Made by a program: the position numbers and the translations under genes
Origin: Crossaster papposus
Taxonomy: Eukaryota; Echinodermata; Asteroidea; Velatida; Solasteridae
Length of the DNA: 64,000 bases
Reading direction: 5' to 3'
Assembly: GCA_037893245.1 (NCBI GenBank)
Contig: JBAIAA010000506.1
Coordinates: 1,301,001-1,365,000 of the forward strand
Notes under the pieces: generated by a model
Seen by the model: the letters and a program-made list of their open reading frames with translations, nothing else
Told to the model about the DNA's origin: nothing
Databases searched by the model: none
Shown here: in pieces, positions 37,085 to 50,315 of the stretch
Layout of the letters: each line of letters begins with the position of its first letter
Numbering within the stretch: the stretch's first letter is position 1

Positions 37085-38525
37085 TTGTTCCGACATCAGG
37101 TGTTTATTTCTTATGCACACTTCTTTCCCTTTACATATTTAACTCGAGGGCTTGTTCCGACATCAGGTGTTTATTTCTTATGCACACTTCTTTCCCTTAA
37201 CATATTTACTTTGAGGGCTTGTTCCGACATCAGGTGTTTATTTCTTATGCACACTTCTTTCCCTTTACATATTTAACTCGAGGGCTTGTTCCGACATCAG
37301 GCGTTTATTTCTTATGTACACTTCTTTCCCTTTACATATTTAACTCGAGGGCTTGTTCCGACATCAGGTGTTTATTTCTTATGCACACTTCTTTCCCTTT
37401 ACATATTTAACTCGAGGGCTTGTTCCGACATCAGGTGTTTATTTCTTATGCACACTTCTTTCCCTTTACATATTTAAGTCGAGGGCTTGTTCCGACATCA
37501 GGCGTTTATTTCTTATGTACACTTCTTTCCCTTTACATATTTAACTCGAGGGCTTGTTCCGACATCAGGTGTTTATTTCTTATGCACACTTCTTTCCCTT
37601 TACATATTTAATTCGAGGGCTTGTTCCGACATCAGGTGTTTATTTCTGTCCTGAAATTATCATTTTTGACATCATTTTTGACATCATTCTTGACATCATT
37701 TTTGACATCATTTTTGACATCATTTTTGACATCATTTTTGACATCATTTTTGACTGTAAGACTGAACATTTATAATGCACACTTCATTCCCTTAACATAT
37801 TTAACTCGAGGGCTTGTTTCGACATCAGGTGTCTATTTCTGTCCTGAAATTATCATTTTTGACATCATTTTTGACATCATTTTTGACATCATTTTTGACA
37901 TCATTTTTGACTGTAAGACTGAACATTTATAATGCACACTTCATTCCCTTAACATATTTAACTCGAGGGCTTGTTCCGACATCAGGTGTCTATTTTTGTC
38001 CTGAAATTATCATTTTTGACATCATTTTTGACATCATTTTTGACATCATTTTTGACATCATTATTGACATCATTTTTGACATCATATTTGACATCATTTT
38101 TGACATCGTTTTTGACATCATTTTTGACATCATTTTTGACATCATTTTTGACATCATTTTTGACATCATTTTGACATCATTTTTGACTGTAAGACTGAAA
38201 ATGTATAATGCACACTTCTTTCCCTTAACATATTTAACTCGAGGGCTTGTTCCGACATCAGGTGTCTATTCCTGTCCTGAAATTATCATTTTTGACATCA
38301 TTTTTGACATCATTTTTGGCATCATTTTTTAATGTAAGACTGAAAATTTATAATGCACACTTCTTTCCCTTAACATATTTAACTCGAGGGCTTGTTCCGA
38401 CATCAGGTGTTTATTTCTTATGTACACTTCTTTCCCTTTACATATTTAACTCGAGGGCTTGTTCCGACATCAGGTGTTTATTTCTTATGCACACTTCTTT
38501 CCCTTTACATATTTAATTCGAGGGC
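37085..38525 (+). repeat. 8-unit 67-bp run, composite modules, 2 x 67 bp
   Basis: Spacings are 8 x 67, 193, 157, 276, 145, 67, 67. The run has the ordered markers TTACTTTGAGGG, GCGTTT, AAGTCGAGG, GCGTTT that define the same run in the beta units below. The 276-bp module includes CATTATTGAC, CATATTT and CATCGTTTTT. Confidence 0.92.
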
Positions 38526-39512
38526 TTGTTCCGACATCAGGTGTTTATTTCTGTCCTGAAATTATCATTTTTGACATCATTTTTGACATCATTCTTGACA
38601 TCATTTTTGACATCATTTTTGACATCATTTTTGACATCATTTTTGACATCATTTTTGACTGTAAGACTGAACATTTATAATGCACACTTCATTCCCTTAA
38701 CATATTTAACTCGAGGGCTTGTTTCGACTCAGGTGTCTATTTCTGTCCTGAAATTATCATTTTTGACATCATTTTTGACATCATATTTGACATCATTTTT
38801 GACATCGTTTTTGACTGTAAGACTGAACATTTATAATGCACACTTCATTCCCTTAACATATTTAATTCGAGGGCTTGTTCCGACATCAGGTGTTTATTTC
38901 TTATGCACACTTCTTTCCCTTTACATATTTAACTCGAGGTCTTGTTCCGACATCAGGTGTTTATTTCTTATGCACACTTCTTTCCTTTTACATATTTACC
39001 TCGAGGGTTTGTTCCGACATCAGGTGTTTATTTCTGTCCTGAAATTATCATTTTTGACATCATTTTTGACATCATTTTTGACATCATTTTTGACATCATT
39101 TTTGACATCATTTTTGACATCATTTTTGACATCATTTTTGACATCATTTTTGACATCATTTTTGACTGTAAGACTGAACATTTATAATGCACACTTCATT
39201 CCCTTAACATATTTAACTCGAGGGCTTGTTCCGACATCAGGTGTCTATTTTTGTCCTGAAATTATCATTTTTGACATCATTTTTGACATCATTTTTGACA
39301 TCATTTTTGACATCATTTTTGACATCATTTTTGACATCATATTTGACATCATTTTTGACATCGTTTTTGACATCATTTTTGACATCATTTTTGACATCAT
39401 TTTTGACATCATTTTTGACATCATTTTGACATCATTTTGACATCATTTTTGACTGTAAGACTGAAAATGTATAATGCACACTTCTTTCCCTTAACATATT
39501 TAACTCGAGGGC
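38526..39512 (+). repeat. Right half of a beta unit
   Basis: Spacings are 193, 156, 67, 67, 217, 287, matching 42788-43775 at offset 4,262-4,263. One base is missing near 38724 (CGACTCAGG), which accounts for 156 in place of 157. It precedes the first complete alpha unit. Confidence 0.92.
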
Positions 39513-41437
39513 TTGTTCCGACATCAGGTGTCTATTCCTGTCCTGAAATTATCATTTTTGACATCATTTTTGACATCATTTTTGGCATCATTTTTTAATG
39601 TAAGACTGAAAATTTATAATGCACACTTCTTTCCCTTAACATATTTAACTCGAGGGCTTGTTCCGACATCAGGTGTCTATTTCTGTCCTAAAATTATCAT
39701 TTTTGACATCATTTTTGACATCATTTTTTATATCATTTTTTACATCATTTTTTACGTCATTTTTTACATCATTTTTTACATCATTTTTGACTGTAAGACT
39801 AAAAATTTCTAATGCACACTTCTTTCCCTTAACATATTTAACTCGAGGGCTTGTTCCGACATCAGGTGTCTATTTCTGTCCTGAAATTATCATTTTTGAC
39901 ATCATTTTTGACATCATTTTTGACATCATTTTTGACTGTAAGACTAACAATTTCTAATGCACACTTCTTTCCCTTTACATATTTAACTCGAGGGCTTGTT
40001 CCGACATCAGGTGTCTATTTTAGTCCTGAAATTATCATTTTTGACATTATTTTTGACATCATTTTTGACATCATTTTTGACATCATTTTTGACATCATTT
40101 TTGACATCATTTTTGACATCATTTTTGACTGTAAGACTGAAAATTTAAAATGCACACTTCTTTCCCTTAACATATTTAACTCGAGGGCTTGTTCCGACAT
40201 CAGGACACTTCTTTCCCTTTACATTTTTGACATCATTTTTGACATCATTTTTGACATCATTTTTGACATCATTTTTGACATCATTTTTGACATCATTTTT
40301 GACATCATTTTTGACATCATTTTTGACATCATTTTTGACATCATTTTTGACATCATTTTTGACATCATTTTTGACTGTAAGACTGAAAATTTAAAATGCA
40401 CACTTCTTTCCCTTAACATGTTTAACTCGAGGGCTTGTTCCGACATCAGGACACTTCTTTCCCTTTACAAATTTAACTCGAGGGCTTTTTCCGACATCAG
40501 GTGTTTATTTCTTATGCACACTTCTTTCCCTTTACATATTTAACTCGAGGGCTTGTTCCGACATCAGGTGTTTATTTCTTATGCACACTTCTTTCCCTTT
40601 ACATATTTAACTCTAGGGCTTGTTCCGACATCAGCTGTTTATTTCTTATGCACACTTCTTTCCCTTTACATATTTAACTCGAGGACTTGTTCCGACATCA
40701 GGTGTTTATTTCTTATGCACACTTCATTCCCTTTACATATTTAACTCGAGGGCTTGTTCCGACATCAGGCGTTTATTTCTTATGTACACTTCTTTCCCTT
40801 TACATATTTAACTCGAGGGCTTGTTCCGACATCAGGTGTTTATTTCTTATGCACACTTCTTTCCCTTTACATATTTAACTCGAGGTCTTGTTCAGACATC
40901 AGGTGTTTATTTCTGTCCTGAAATTATCATTTTTGACATCATTTTTTACATCATTTTTGACATCATTTTTGACATCATTTTTGACATCATTTTTGACATC
41001 ATATTTGACATCATTTTTGACATCGTTTTTGACATCATTTTTGACATCATTTTTGACATCATTTTTGACATCATTTTGACATCATTTTGACATCATTGTT
41101 GACTGTAAGACTGAAAATGTATAATGCACACTTCTTTCCCTTAACATATTTAACTCGAGGGCTTGTTCCGACATCAGGTGTCTATTTATGTCCTGAAATT
41201 ATCATTTTTGACATCATTTTTGACATCATTTTTGACATCATTTTTGACATCATTTTTGACATCATTTTTGACATCATATTTGACATCATTTTTGACATCG
41301 TTTTTGACATCATTTTTGACATCATTTTTGACATCATTTTTGACATCATTTTGACATCATTTTGACATCATTTTTGACTGTAAGACTGAAAATGTATAAT
41401 GCACACTTCTTTCCCTTAACATATTTAACTCGAGGGC
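39513..41437 (+). repeat. Alpha unit 1 (1,925 bp)
   Basis: Spacings are 145 (GGCATC), 193 (TATATC, TTACATC, TTTACGTCA), 145, 193 (TATTTTAGTCC), 246 (leaderless), 51, 6 x 67, 275, 275. The six-unit run has an ordered barcode: AACTCTAGGG with CATCAGCTG, GAGGACTTG, CACTTCATTCCC, GCGTTT, and GAGGTCTTGTTCAGAC. The landmark opening the run (40486) reads CTTTTTCC. Confidence 0.93.
40189..40434 (+). repeat. Leaderless composite module (12-mer joined to a truncated 67-bp unit)
   Basis: Here CATCAGG-ACACTTCTTTCCC (the 51-bp-type deletion) runs into CTTTACAT and then straight into TTTTGACATC. The usual GTCCTGAAATTATC leader is absent. Twelve 12-mers follow, then the normal tail with the variant ACATGTTTAAC. 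Similar leaderless modules start at about 41789, 44102, 46404, 49043, 50668, 54798, 57714 and 59375. Those at 41789, 44102, 46404, 50668, 54798 and 59375 also carry CATTTCTGGCATC as an early 12-mer variant and GACATGAGG. Confidence 0.9.
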
Positions 41438-43775
41438 TTGTTCCGACATCAGGTGTCTATTTCTGTCCTGAAATTATCATTTTTGACATCATTTTTGACA
41501 TCATTTTTGACATCATTTTTGACATCATTTTTGACTGTAAGACTAAAAATTTCTAATGCACACTTCTTTCCCTTTACATATTTAACTCGAGGGCTTGTTC
41601 CGACATCAGGTGTCTATTTTAGTCCTGAAATTATCATTTTTGACATTATTTTTGACATCATTTTTGACATAATTTTTGACATCATTTTTGACATCATTTT
41701 TGACATCATTTTTTGACATCATTTTTGACTGTAAGACTGAAAATTTAAAATGCACACTTCTTTCCCTTAACATATTTAACTCGGGGGCTTGTTCCGACAT
41801 GAGGACACTTCTTTCCCTTTACATTTTTGACATCATTTCTGGCATCATTTTTGACATCATTTTTGACATCATTTTTGACATCATTTTTGACATCATTTTT
41901 GACATCATTTTTGACATCATTTTTGACATCATTTTTGACATCATTTTTGACATCATTTTTGACATCATTTTTGACATCATTTTTGACTGTAAGACTGAAA
42001 ATTTAAAATGCACACTTCTTTCCCTTAACATATTTAACTCGAGGGCTTGTTCCGACATCAGGTGTCTATTTCTGTCCTGAAATTATCATTTTTGACATCA
42101 TTTTTGACATCATTTTTGACATCATTTTTGACATCATTGTTGACATCATTTTTGACATCATTTTTGACATCATTTTTGACATCATTTTTGACTGTATAAC
42201 TTAAAATTTAAAATTCACACTTCTTTCCCTTAACATATTTAACTCGAGGGCTTGTTCCGACATCAGGTGTTTATTTCTTATGCACACTTCTTTCCCTTTA
42301 CATATTTAACTCGAGGGCTTGTTCCGACATCAGGTGTTTATTTCTTATGCACACTTCTTTCCCTTAACATATTTACTTTGAGGGCTTGTTCCGACATCAG
42401 GTGTTTATTTCTTATGCACACTTCTTTCCCTTTACATATTTAACTCGAGGGCTTGTTCCGACATCAGGCGTTTATTTCTTATGTACACTTCTTTCCCTTT
42501 ACATATTTAACTCGAGGGCTTGTTCCGACATCAGGTGTTTATTTCTTATGCACACTTCTTTCCCTTTACATATTTAACTCGAGGGCTTGTTCCGACATCA
42601 GGTGTTTATTTCTTATGCACACTTCTTTCCCTTTACATATTTAAGTCGAGGGCTTGTTCCGACATCAGGCGTTTATTTCTTATGTACACTTCTTTCCCTT
42701 TACATATTTAACTCGAGGGCTTGTTCCGACATCAGGTGTTTATTTCTTATGCACACTTCTTTCCCTTTACATATTTAATTCGAGGGCTTGTTCCGACATC
42801 AGGTGTTTATTTCTGTCCTGAAATTATCATTTTTGACATCATTTTTGACATCATTCTTGACATCATTTTTGACATCATTTTTGACATCATTTTTGACATC
42901 ATTTTTGACATCATTTTTGACTGTAAGACTGAACATTTATAATGCACACTTCATTCCCTTAACATATTTAACTCGAGGGCTTGTTTCGACATCAGGTGTC
43001 TATTTCTGTCCTGAAATTATCATTTTTGACATCATTTTTGACATCATATTTGACATCATTTTTGACATCGTTTTTGACTGTAAGACTGAACATTTATAAT
43101 GCACACTTCATTCCCTTAACATATTTAATTCGAGGGCTTGTTCCGACATCAGGTGTTTATTTCTTATGCACACTTCTTTCCCTTTACATATTTAACTCGA
43201 GGGCTTGTTCCGACATCAGGTGTTTATTTCTTATGCACACTTCTTTCCTTTTACATATTTACCTCGAGGGTTTGTTCCGACATCAGGTGTTTATTTCTGT
43301 CCTGAAATTATCATTTTTGACATCATTTTTGACATCATTTTTGACATCATTTTTGACATCATTTTTGACATCATTTTTGACATCATTTTTGACATCATTT
43401 TTGACATCATTTTTGACATCATTTTTGACTGTAAGACTGAACATTTATAATGCACACTTCATTCCCTTAACATATTTAACTCGAGGGCTTGTTCCGACAT
43501 CAGGTGTCTATTTTTGTCCTGAAATTATCATTTTTGACATCATTTTTGACATCATTTTTGACATCATTTTTGACATCATTTTTGACATCATTTTTGACAT
43601 CATATTTGACATCATTTTTGACATCGTTTTTGACATCATTTTTGACATCATTTTTGACATCATTTTTGACATCATTTTTGACATCATTTTGACATCATTT
43701 TGACATCATTTTTGACTGTAAGACTGAAAATGTATAATGCACACTTCTTTCCCTTAACATATTTAACTCGAGGGC
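41438..43775 (+). repeat. Beta unit 1 (2,338 bp)
   Basis: Spacings are 157, 194, 258, 205, 8 x 67, 193, 157, 67, 67, 217, 287. The 194-bp module contains a 13-mer (TTTTTTGAC). The 258-bp leaderless module starts AACTCGGGGGCTTG, GACATGAGG, CATTTCTGGCATC. The 205-bp module has the TATAACTTAAAATTT tail. Confidence 0.93.
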
Positions 43776-46052
43776 TTGTTCCGACATCAGGTGTCTATTT
43801 CTGTCCTGAAATTATCATTTTTGACATCATTTTTGACATCATTTTTGACATCATTTTTGACATCATTTTTGACTGTAAGACTAAAAATTTCTAATGCACA
43901 CTTCTTTCCCTTTACATATTTAACTCGAGGGCTTGTTCCGACATCAGGTGTCTATTTTAGTCCTGAAATTATCATTTTTGACATTATTTTTGACATCATT
44001 TTTGACATCATTTTTGACATCATTTTTGACATCATTTTTGACTGTAAGACTGACAATTTAAAATGCACACTTCTTTCCCTTAACATATTTAACTCGGGGG
44101 CTTGTTCCGACATGAGGACACTTCTTTCCCTTTACATTTTTGACATCATTTCTGGCATCATTTTTGACATCATTTTTGACATCATTTTTGACATCATTTT
44201 TGACATCATTTTTGACATCATTTTTGACATCATTTTTGACATCATTTTTGACATCATTTTTGACATCATTTTTGACTGTAAGACTGAAAATTTAAAATGC
44301 ACACTTCTTTCCCTTAACATATTTAACTCGAGGGCTTGTTCCGACATCAGGTGTCTATTTCTGTCCTGAAATTATCATTTTTGACATCATTTTTGACATC
44401 ATTTTTGACATCATTTTTGACATCATTGTTGACATCATTTTTGACATCATTTTTGACATCATTTTTGACATCATTTTTGACTGTATAACTTAAAATTTAA
44501 AATTCACACTTCTTTCCCTTAACATATTTAACTCGAGGGCTTGTTCCGACATCAGGTGTTTATTTCTTATGCACACTTCTTTCCCTTTACATATTTAACT
44601 CGAGGGCTTGTTCCGACATCAGGTGTTTATTTCTTATGCACACTTCTTTCCCTTAACATATTTACTTTGAGGGCTTGTTCCGACATCAGGTGTTTATTTC
44701 TTATGCACACTTCTTTCCCTTTACATATTTAACTCGAGGGCTTGTTCCGACATCAGGCGTTTATTTCTTATGTACACTTCTTTCCCTTTACATATTTAAC
44801 TCGAGGGCTTGTTCCGACATCAGGTGTTTATTTCTTATGCACACTTCTTTCCCTTTACATATTTAACTCGAGGGCTTGTTCCGACATCAGGTGTTTATTT
44901 CTTATGCACACTTCTTTCCCTTTACATATTTAAGTCGAGGGCTTGTTCCGACATCAGGCGTTTATTTCTTATGTACACTTCTTTCCCTTTACATATTTAA
45001 CTCGAGGGCTTGTTCCGACATCAGGTGTTTATTTCTTATGCACACTTCTTTCCCTTTACATATTTAATTCGAGGGCTTGTTCCGACATCAGGTGTTTATT
45101 TCTGTCCTGAAATTATCATTTTTGACATCATTTTTGACATCATTCTTGACATCATTTTTGACATCATTTTTGACATCATTTTTGACATCATTTTTGACAT
45201 CATTTTTGACTGTAAGACTGAACATTTATAATGCACACTTCATTCCCTTAACATATTTAACTCGAGGGCTTGTTTCGACATCAGGTGTCTATTTCTGTCC
45301 TGAAATTATCATTTTTGACATCATTTTTGACATCATATTTGACATCATTTTTGACATCGTTTTTGACTGTAAGACTGAACATTTATAATGCACACTTCAT
45401 TCCCTTAACATATTTAATTCGAGGGCTTGTTCCGACATCAGGTGTTTATTTCTTATGCACACTTCTTTCCCTTTACATATTTAACTCGAGGGCTTGTTCC
45501 GACATCAGGTGTTTATTTCTTATGCACACTTCTTTCCTTTTACATATTTACCTCGAGGGTTTGTTCCGACATCAGGTGTTTATTTCTGTCCTGAAATTAT
45601 CATTTTTGACATCATTTTTGACATCATTTTTGACATCATTTTTGACATCATTTTTGACATCATTTTTGACATCATTTTTGACATCATTTTTGACATCATT
45701 TTTGACTGTAAGACTGAACATTTATAATGCACACTTCATTCCCTTAACATATTTAACTCGAGGGCTTGTTCCGACATCAGGTGTCTATTTTTGTCCTGAA
45801 ATTATCATTTTTGACATCATTTTTGACATCATTTTTGACATCATTTTTGACATCATTTTTGACATCATTTTTGACATCATATTTGACATCATTTTTGACA
45901 TCGTTTTTGACATCATTTTTGACATCATTTTTGACATCATTTTTGACATCATTTTTGACATCATTTTGACATCATTTTGACATCATTTTTGACTGTAAGA
46001 CTGAAAATGTATAATGCACACTTCTTTCCCTTAACATATTTAACTCGAGGGC
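43776..46052 (+). repeat. Beta unit 2 (2,277 bp)
   Basis: Spacings are 157, 169, 234, 205, 8 x 67, 193, 157, 67, 67, 205, 287. The order matches beta 1. The tracts in the second, third and tenth modules are shorter by whole 12-mers (the second by a 13-mer plus one 12-mer). Confidence 0.93.
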
Positions 46053-48366
46053 TTGTTCCGACATCAGGTGTCTATTTCTGTCCTGAAATTATCATTTTTG
46101 ACATCATTTTTGACATCATTTTTGACATCATTTTTGACATCATTTTTGACTGTAAGACTAAAAATTTCTAATGCACACTTCTTTCCCTTTACATATTTAA
46201 CTCGAGGGATTGTTCCGACATCAGGTGTCTATTTTAGTCCTGAAATTATCATTTTTGACATTATTTTTGACATCATTTTTGACATCATTTTTGACATCAT
46301 TTTTGACATCATTTTTGACATCATTTTTTGACATCATTTTTGACTGTAAGACTGAAAATTTAAAATGCACACTTCTTTCCCTTAACATATTTAACTCGGG
46401 GGCTTGTTCCGACATGAGGACACTTCTTTCCCTTTACATTTTTGACATCATTTCTGGCATCATTTTTGACATCATTTTTGACATCATTTTTGACATCATT
46501 TTTGACATCATTTTTGACATCATTTTTGACATCATTTTTGACATCATTTTTGACATCATTTTTGACATCATTTTTGACATCATTTTTGACTGTAAGACTG
46601 AAAATTTAAAATGCACACTTCTTTCCCTTAACATATTTAACTCGAGGGCTTGTTCCGACATCAGGTGTCTATTTCTGTCCTGAAATTATCATTTTTGACA
46701 TCATTTTTGACATCATTTTTGACATCATTTTTGACATCATTGTTGACATCATTTTTGACATCATTTTTGACATCATTTTTGACATCATTTTTGACTGTAT
46801 AACTTAAAATTTAAAATTCACACTTCTTTCCCTTAACATATTTAACTCGAGGGCTTGTTCCGACATCAGGTGTTTATTTCTTATGCACACTTCTTTCCCT
46901 TTACATATTTAACTCGAGGGCTTGTTCCGACATCAGGTGTTTATTTCTTATGCACACTTCTTTCCCTTAACATATTTACTTTGAGGGCTTGTTCCGACAT
47001 CAGGTGTTTATTTCTTATGCACACTTCTTTCCCTTTACATATTTAACTCGAGGGCTTGTTCCGACATCAGGCGTTTATTTCTTATGTACACTTCTTTCCC
47101 TTTACATATTTAACTCGAGGGCTTGTTCCGACATCAGGTGTTTATTTCTTATGCACACTTCTTTCCCTTTACATATTTAACTCGAGGGCTTGTTCCGACA
47201 TCAGGTGTTTATTTCTTGTGCACACTTCTTTCCCTTTACATATTTAAGTCGAGGGCTTGTTCCGACATCAGGCGTTTATTTCTTATGTACACTTCTTTCC
47301 CTTTACATATTTAACTCGAGGGCTTGTTCCGACATCAGGTGTTTATTTCTTATGCACACTTCTTTCCCTTTACATATTTAATTCGAGGGCTTGTTCCGAC
47401 ATCAGGTGTTTATTTCTGTCCTGAAATTATCATTTTTGACATCATTTTTGACATCATTCTTGACATCATTTTTGACATCATTTTTGACATCATTTTTGAC
47501 ATCATTTTTGACATCATTTTTGACTGTAAGACTGAACATTTATAATGCACACTTCATTCCCTTAACATATTTAACTCGAGGGCTTGTTTCGACATCAGGT
47601 GTCTATTTCTGTCCTGAAATTATCATTTTTGACATCATTTTTGACATCATATTTGACATCATTTTTGACATCGTTTTTGACTGTAAGACTGAACATTTAT
47701 AATGCACACTTCATTCCCTTAACATATTTAATTCGAGGGCTTGTTCCGACATCAGGTGTTTATTTCTGATGCACACTTCTTTCCCTTTACATATTTAACT
47801 CGAGGGCTTGTTCCGACATCAGGTGTTTATTTCTTATGCACACTTCTTTCCTTTTACATATTTACCTCGAGGGTTTGTTCCGACATCAGGTGTTTATTTC
47901 TGTCCTGAAATTATCATTTTTGACATCATTTTTGACATCATTTTTGACATCATTTTTGACATCATTTTTGACATCATTTTTGACATCATTTTTGACATCA
48001 TTTTTGACATCATTTTTGACATCATTTTTGACTGTAAGACTGAACATTTATAATGCACACTTCATTACCTTAACATATTTAACTCGAGGGCTTGTTCCGA
48101 CATCAGGTGTCTATTTTTGTCCTGAAATTATCATTTTTGACATCATTTTTGACATCATTTTTGACATCATTTTTGACATCATTTTTGACATCATTTTTGA
48201 CATCATATTTGACATCATTTTTGACATCGTTTTTGACATCATTTTTGACATCATTTTTGACATCATTTTTGACATCATTTTGACATCATTTTGACATCAT
48301 TTTTGACTGTAAGACTGAAAATGTATAATGCACACTTCTTTCCCTTAACATATTTAACTCGAGGGC
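46053..48366 (+). repeat. Beta unit 3 (2,314 bp)
   Basis: Spacings are 157, 194, 246, 205, 8 x 67, 193, 157, 67, 67, 217, 275. The run has one TTTCTTGTGC variant. TTTCTGATGC near 47766 is shared with beta 4 but not with beta 1 or 2. CATTACCTTAAC occurs at about 48064. Confidence 0.93.
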
Positions 48367-50315
48367 TTGTTCCGACATCAGGTGTCTATTCCTGTCCTGA
48401 AATTATCATTTTTGACATCATTTTTGACATCATTTTTGGCATCATTTTTTAATGTAAGACTGAAAATTTATAATGCACACTTCTTTCCCTTAACATATTT
48501 AACTCGAGGGCTTGTTCCGACATCAGGTGTCTATTTCTGTCCTAAAATTATCATTTTTGACATCATTTTTGACATCATTTTTTATATCATTTTTTACATC
48601 ATTTTTTACGTCATTTTTTACATCATTTTTTACATCATTTTTGACTGTAAGACTAAAAATTTCTAATGCACACTTCTTTCCCTTAACATATTTAACTCGA
48701 GGGCTTGTTCCGACATCAGGTGTCTATTTCTGTCCTGAAATTATCATTTTTGACATCATTTTTGACATCATTTTTGACATCATTTTTGACTGTAAGACTA
48801 ACAATTTCTAATGCACACTTCTTTCCCTTTACATATTTAACTCGAGGGCTTGTTCCGACATCAGGTGTCTATTTTAGTCCTGAAATTATCATTTTTGACA
48901 TTATTTTTGACATCATTTTTGACATCATTTTTGACATCATTTTTGACATCATTTTTGACATCATTTTTGACATCATTTTTGACTGTAAGACTGAAAATTT
49001 AAAATGCACACTTCTTTCCCTTAACATATTTAACTCGAGGGCTTGTTCCGACATCAGGACACTTCTTTCCCTTTACATTTTTGACATCATTTTTGACATC
49101 ATTTTTGACATCATTTTTGACATCATTTTTGACATCATTTTTGACATCATTTTTGACATCATTTTTGACATCATTTTTGACATCATTTTTGACATCATTT
49201 TTGACATAATTTTTGACATCATTTTTGACTGTAAGACTGAAAATTTAAAATGCACACTTCTTTCCCTTAACATGTTTAACTCGAGGGCTTGTTCCGACAT
49301 CAGGACACTTCTTTCCCTTTACAAATTTAACTCGAGGGCTTGTTCCGACATCAGGTGTTTATTTCTTATGCACACTTCTTTCCCTTTACATATTTAACTC
49401 GAGGGCTTGTTCCGACATCAGGTGTTTATTTCTTATGCACACTTCTTTCCCTTTACATATTTAACTCTAGGGCTTGTTCCGACATCAGCTGTTTATTTCT
49501 TATGCACACTTCTTTCCCTTTACATATTTAACTCGAGGACTTGTTCCGACATCAGGTGTTTATTTCTTATGCACACTTCATTCCCTTTACATATTTAACT
49601 CGAGGGCTTGTTCCGACATCAGGCGTTTATTTCTTATGTACACTTCTTTCCCTTTACATATTTAACTCGAGGGCTTGTTCCGACATCAGGTGTTTATTTC
49701 TTATGCACACTTCTTTCCCTTTACATATTTAACTCGAGGTCTTGTTCAGACATCAGGTGTTTATTTCTGTCCTGAAATTATCATTTTTGACATCATTTTT
49801 TACATCATTTTTGACATCATTTTTGACATCATTTTTGACATCATTTTTGACATCATATTTGACATCATTTTTGACATCGTTTTTGACATCATTTTTGACA
49901 TCATTTTTGACATCATTTTTGACATCATTTTTGACATCATTTTGACATCATTTTGACATCATTGTTGACTGTAAGACTGAAAATGTATAATGCACACTTC
50001 TTTCCCTTAACATATTTAACTCGAGGGCTTGTTCCGACATCAGGTGTCTATTTCTGTCCTGAAATTATCATTTTTGACATCATTTTTGACATCATTTTTG
50101 ACATCATTTTTGACATCATTTTTGACATCATTTTTGACATCATATTTGACATCATTTTTGACATCGTTTTTGACATCATTTTTGACATCATTTTTGACAT
50201 CATTTTTGACATCATTTTTGACATCATTTTGACATCATTTTGACATCATTTTTGACTGTAAGACTGAAAATGTATAATGCACACTTCTTTCCCTTAACAT
50301 ATTTAACTCGAGGGC
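48367..50315 (+). repeat. Alpha unit 2 (1,949 bp)
   Basis: Spacings are 145, 193, 145, 193, 246, 51, 6 x 67, 287, 287, offset 8,854 from alpha 1 through 49742. The six-unit barcode and TTTACGTCA are kept. One 12-mer of the leaderless tract reads GACATAATTTTT, also seen in alpha 4. The two large CATATTT modules stand in tandem. Confidence 0.93.

Noticed and set aside
38526-39440. Longest frame (about 304 codons) as a repetitive protein gene
   Set aside because: It crosses 12-mer tracts and module flanks in whichever frame is open, starts at TTG, and equivalent frames in sister copies are broken by 11- and 13-mers. No start context, intron or conserved end is visible.
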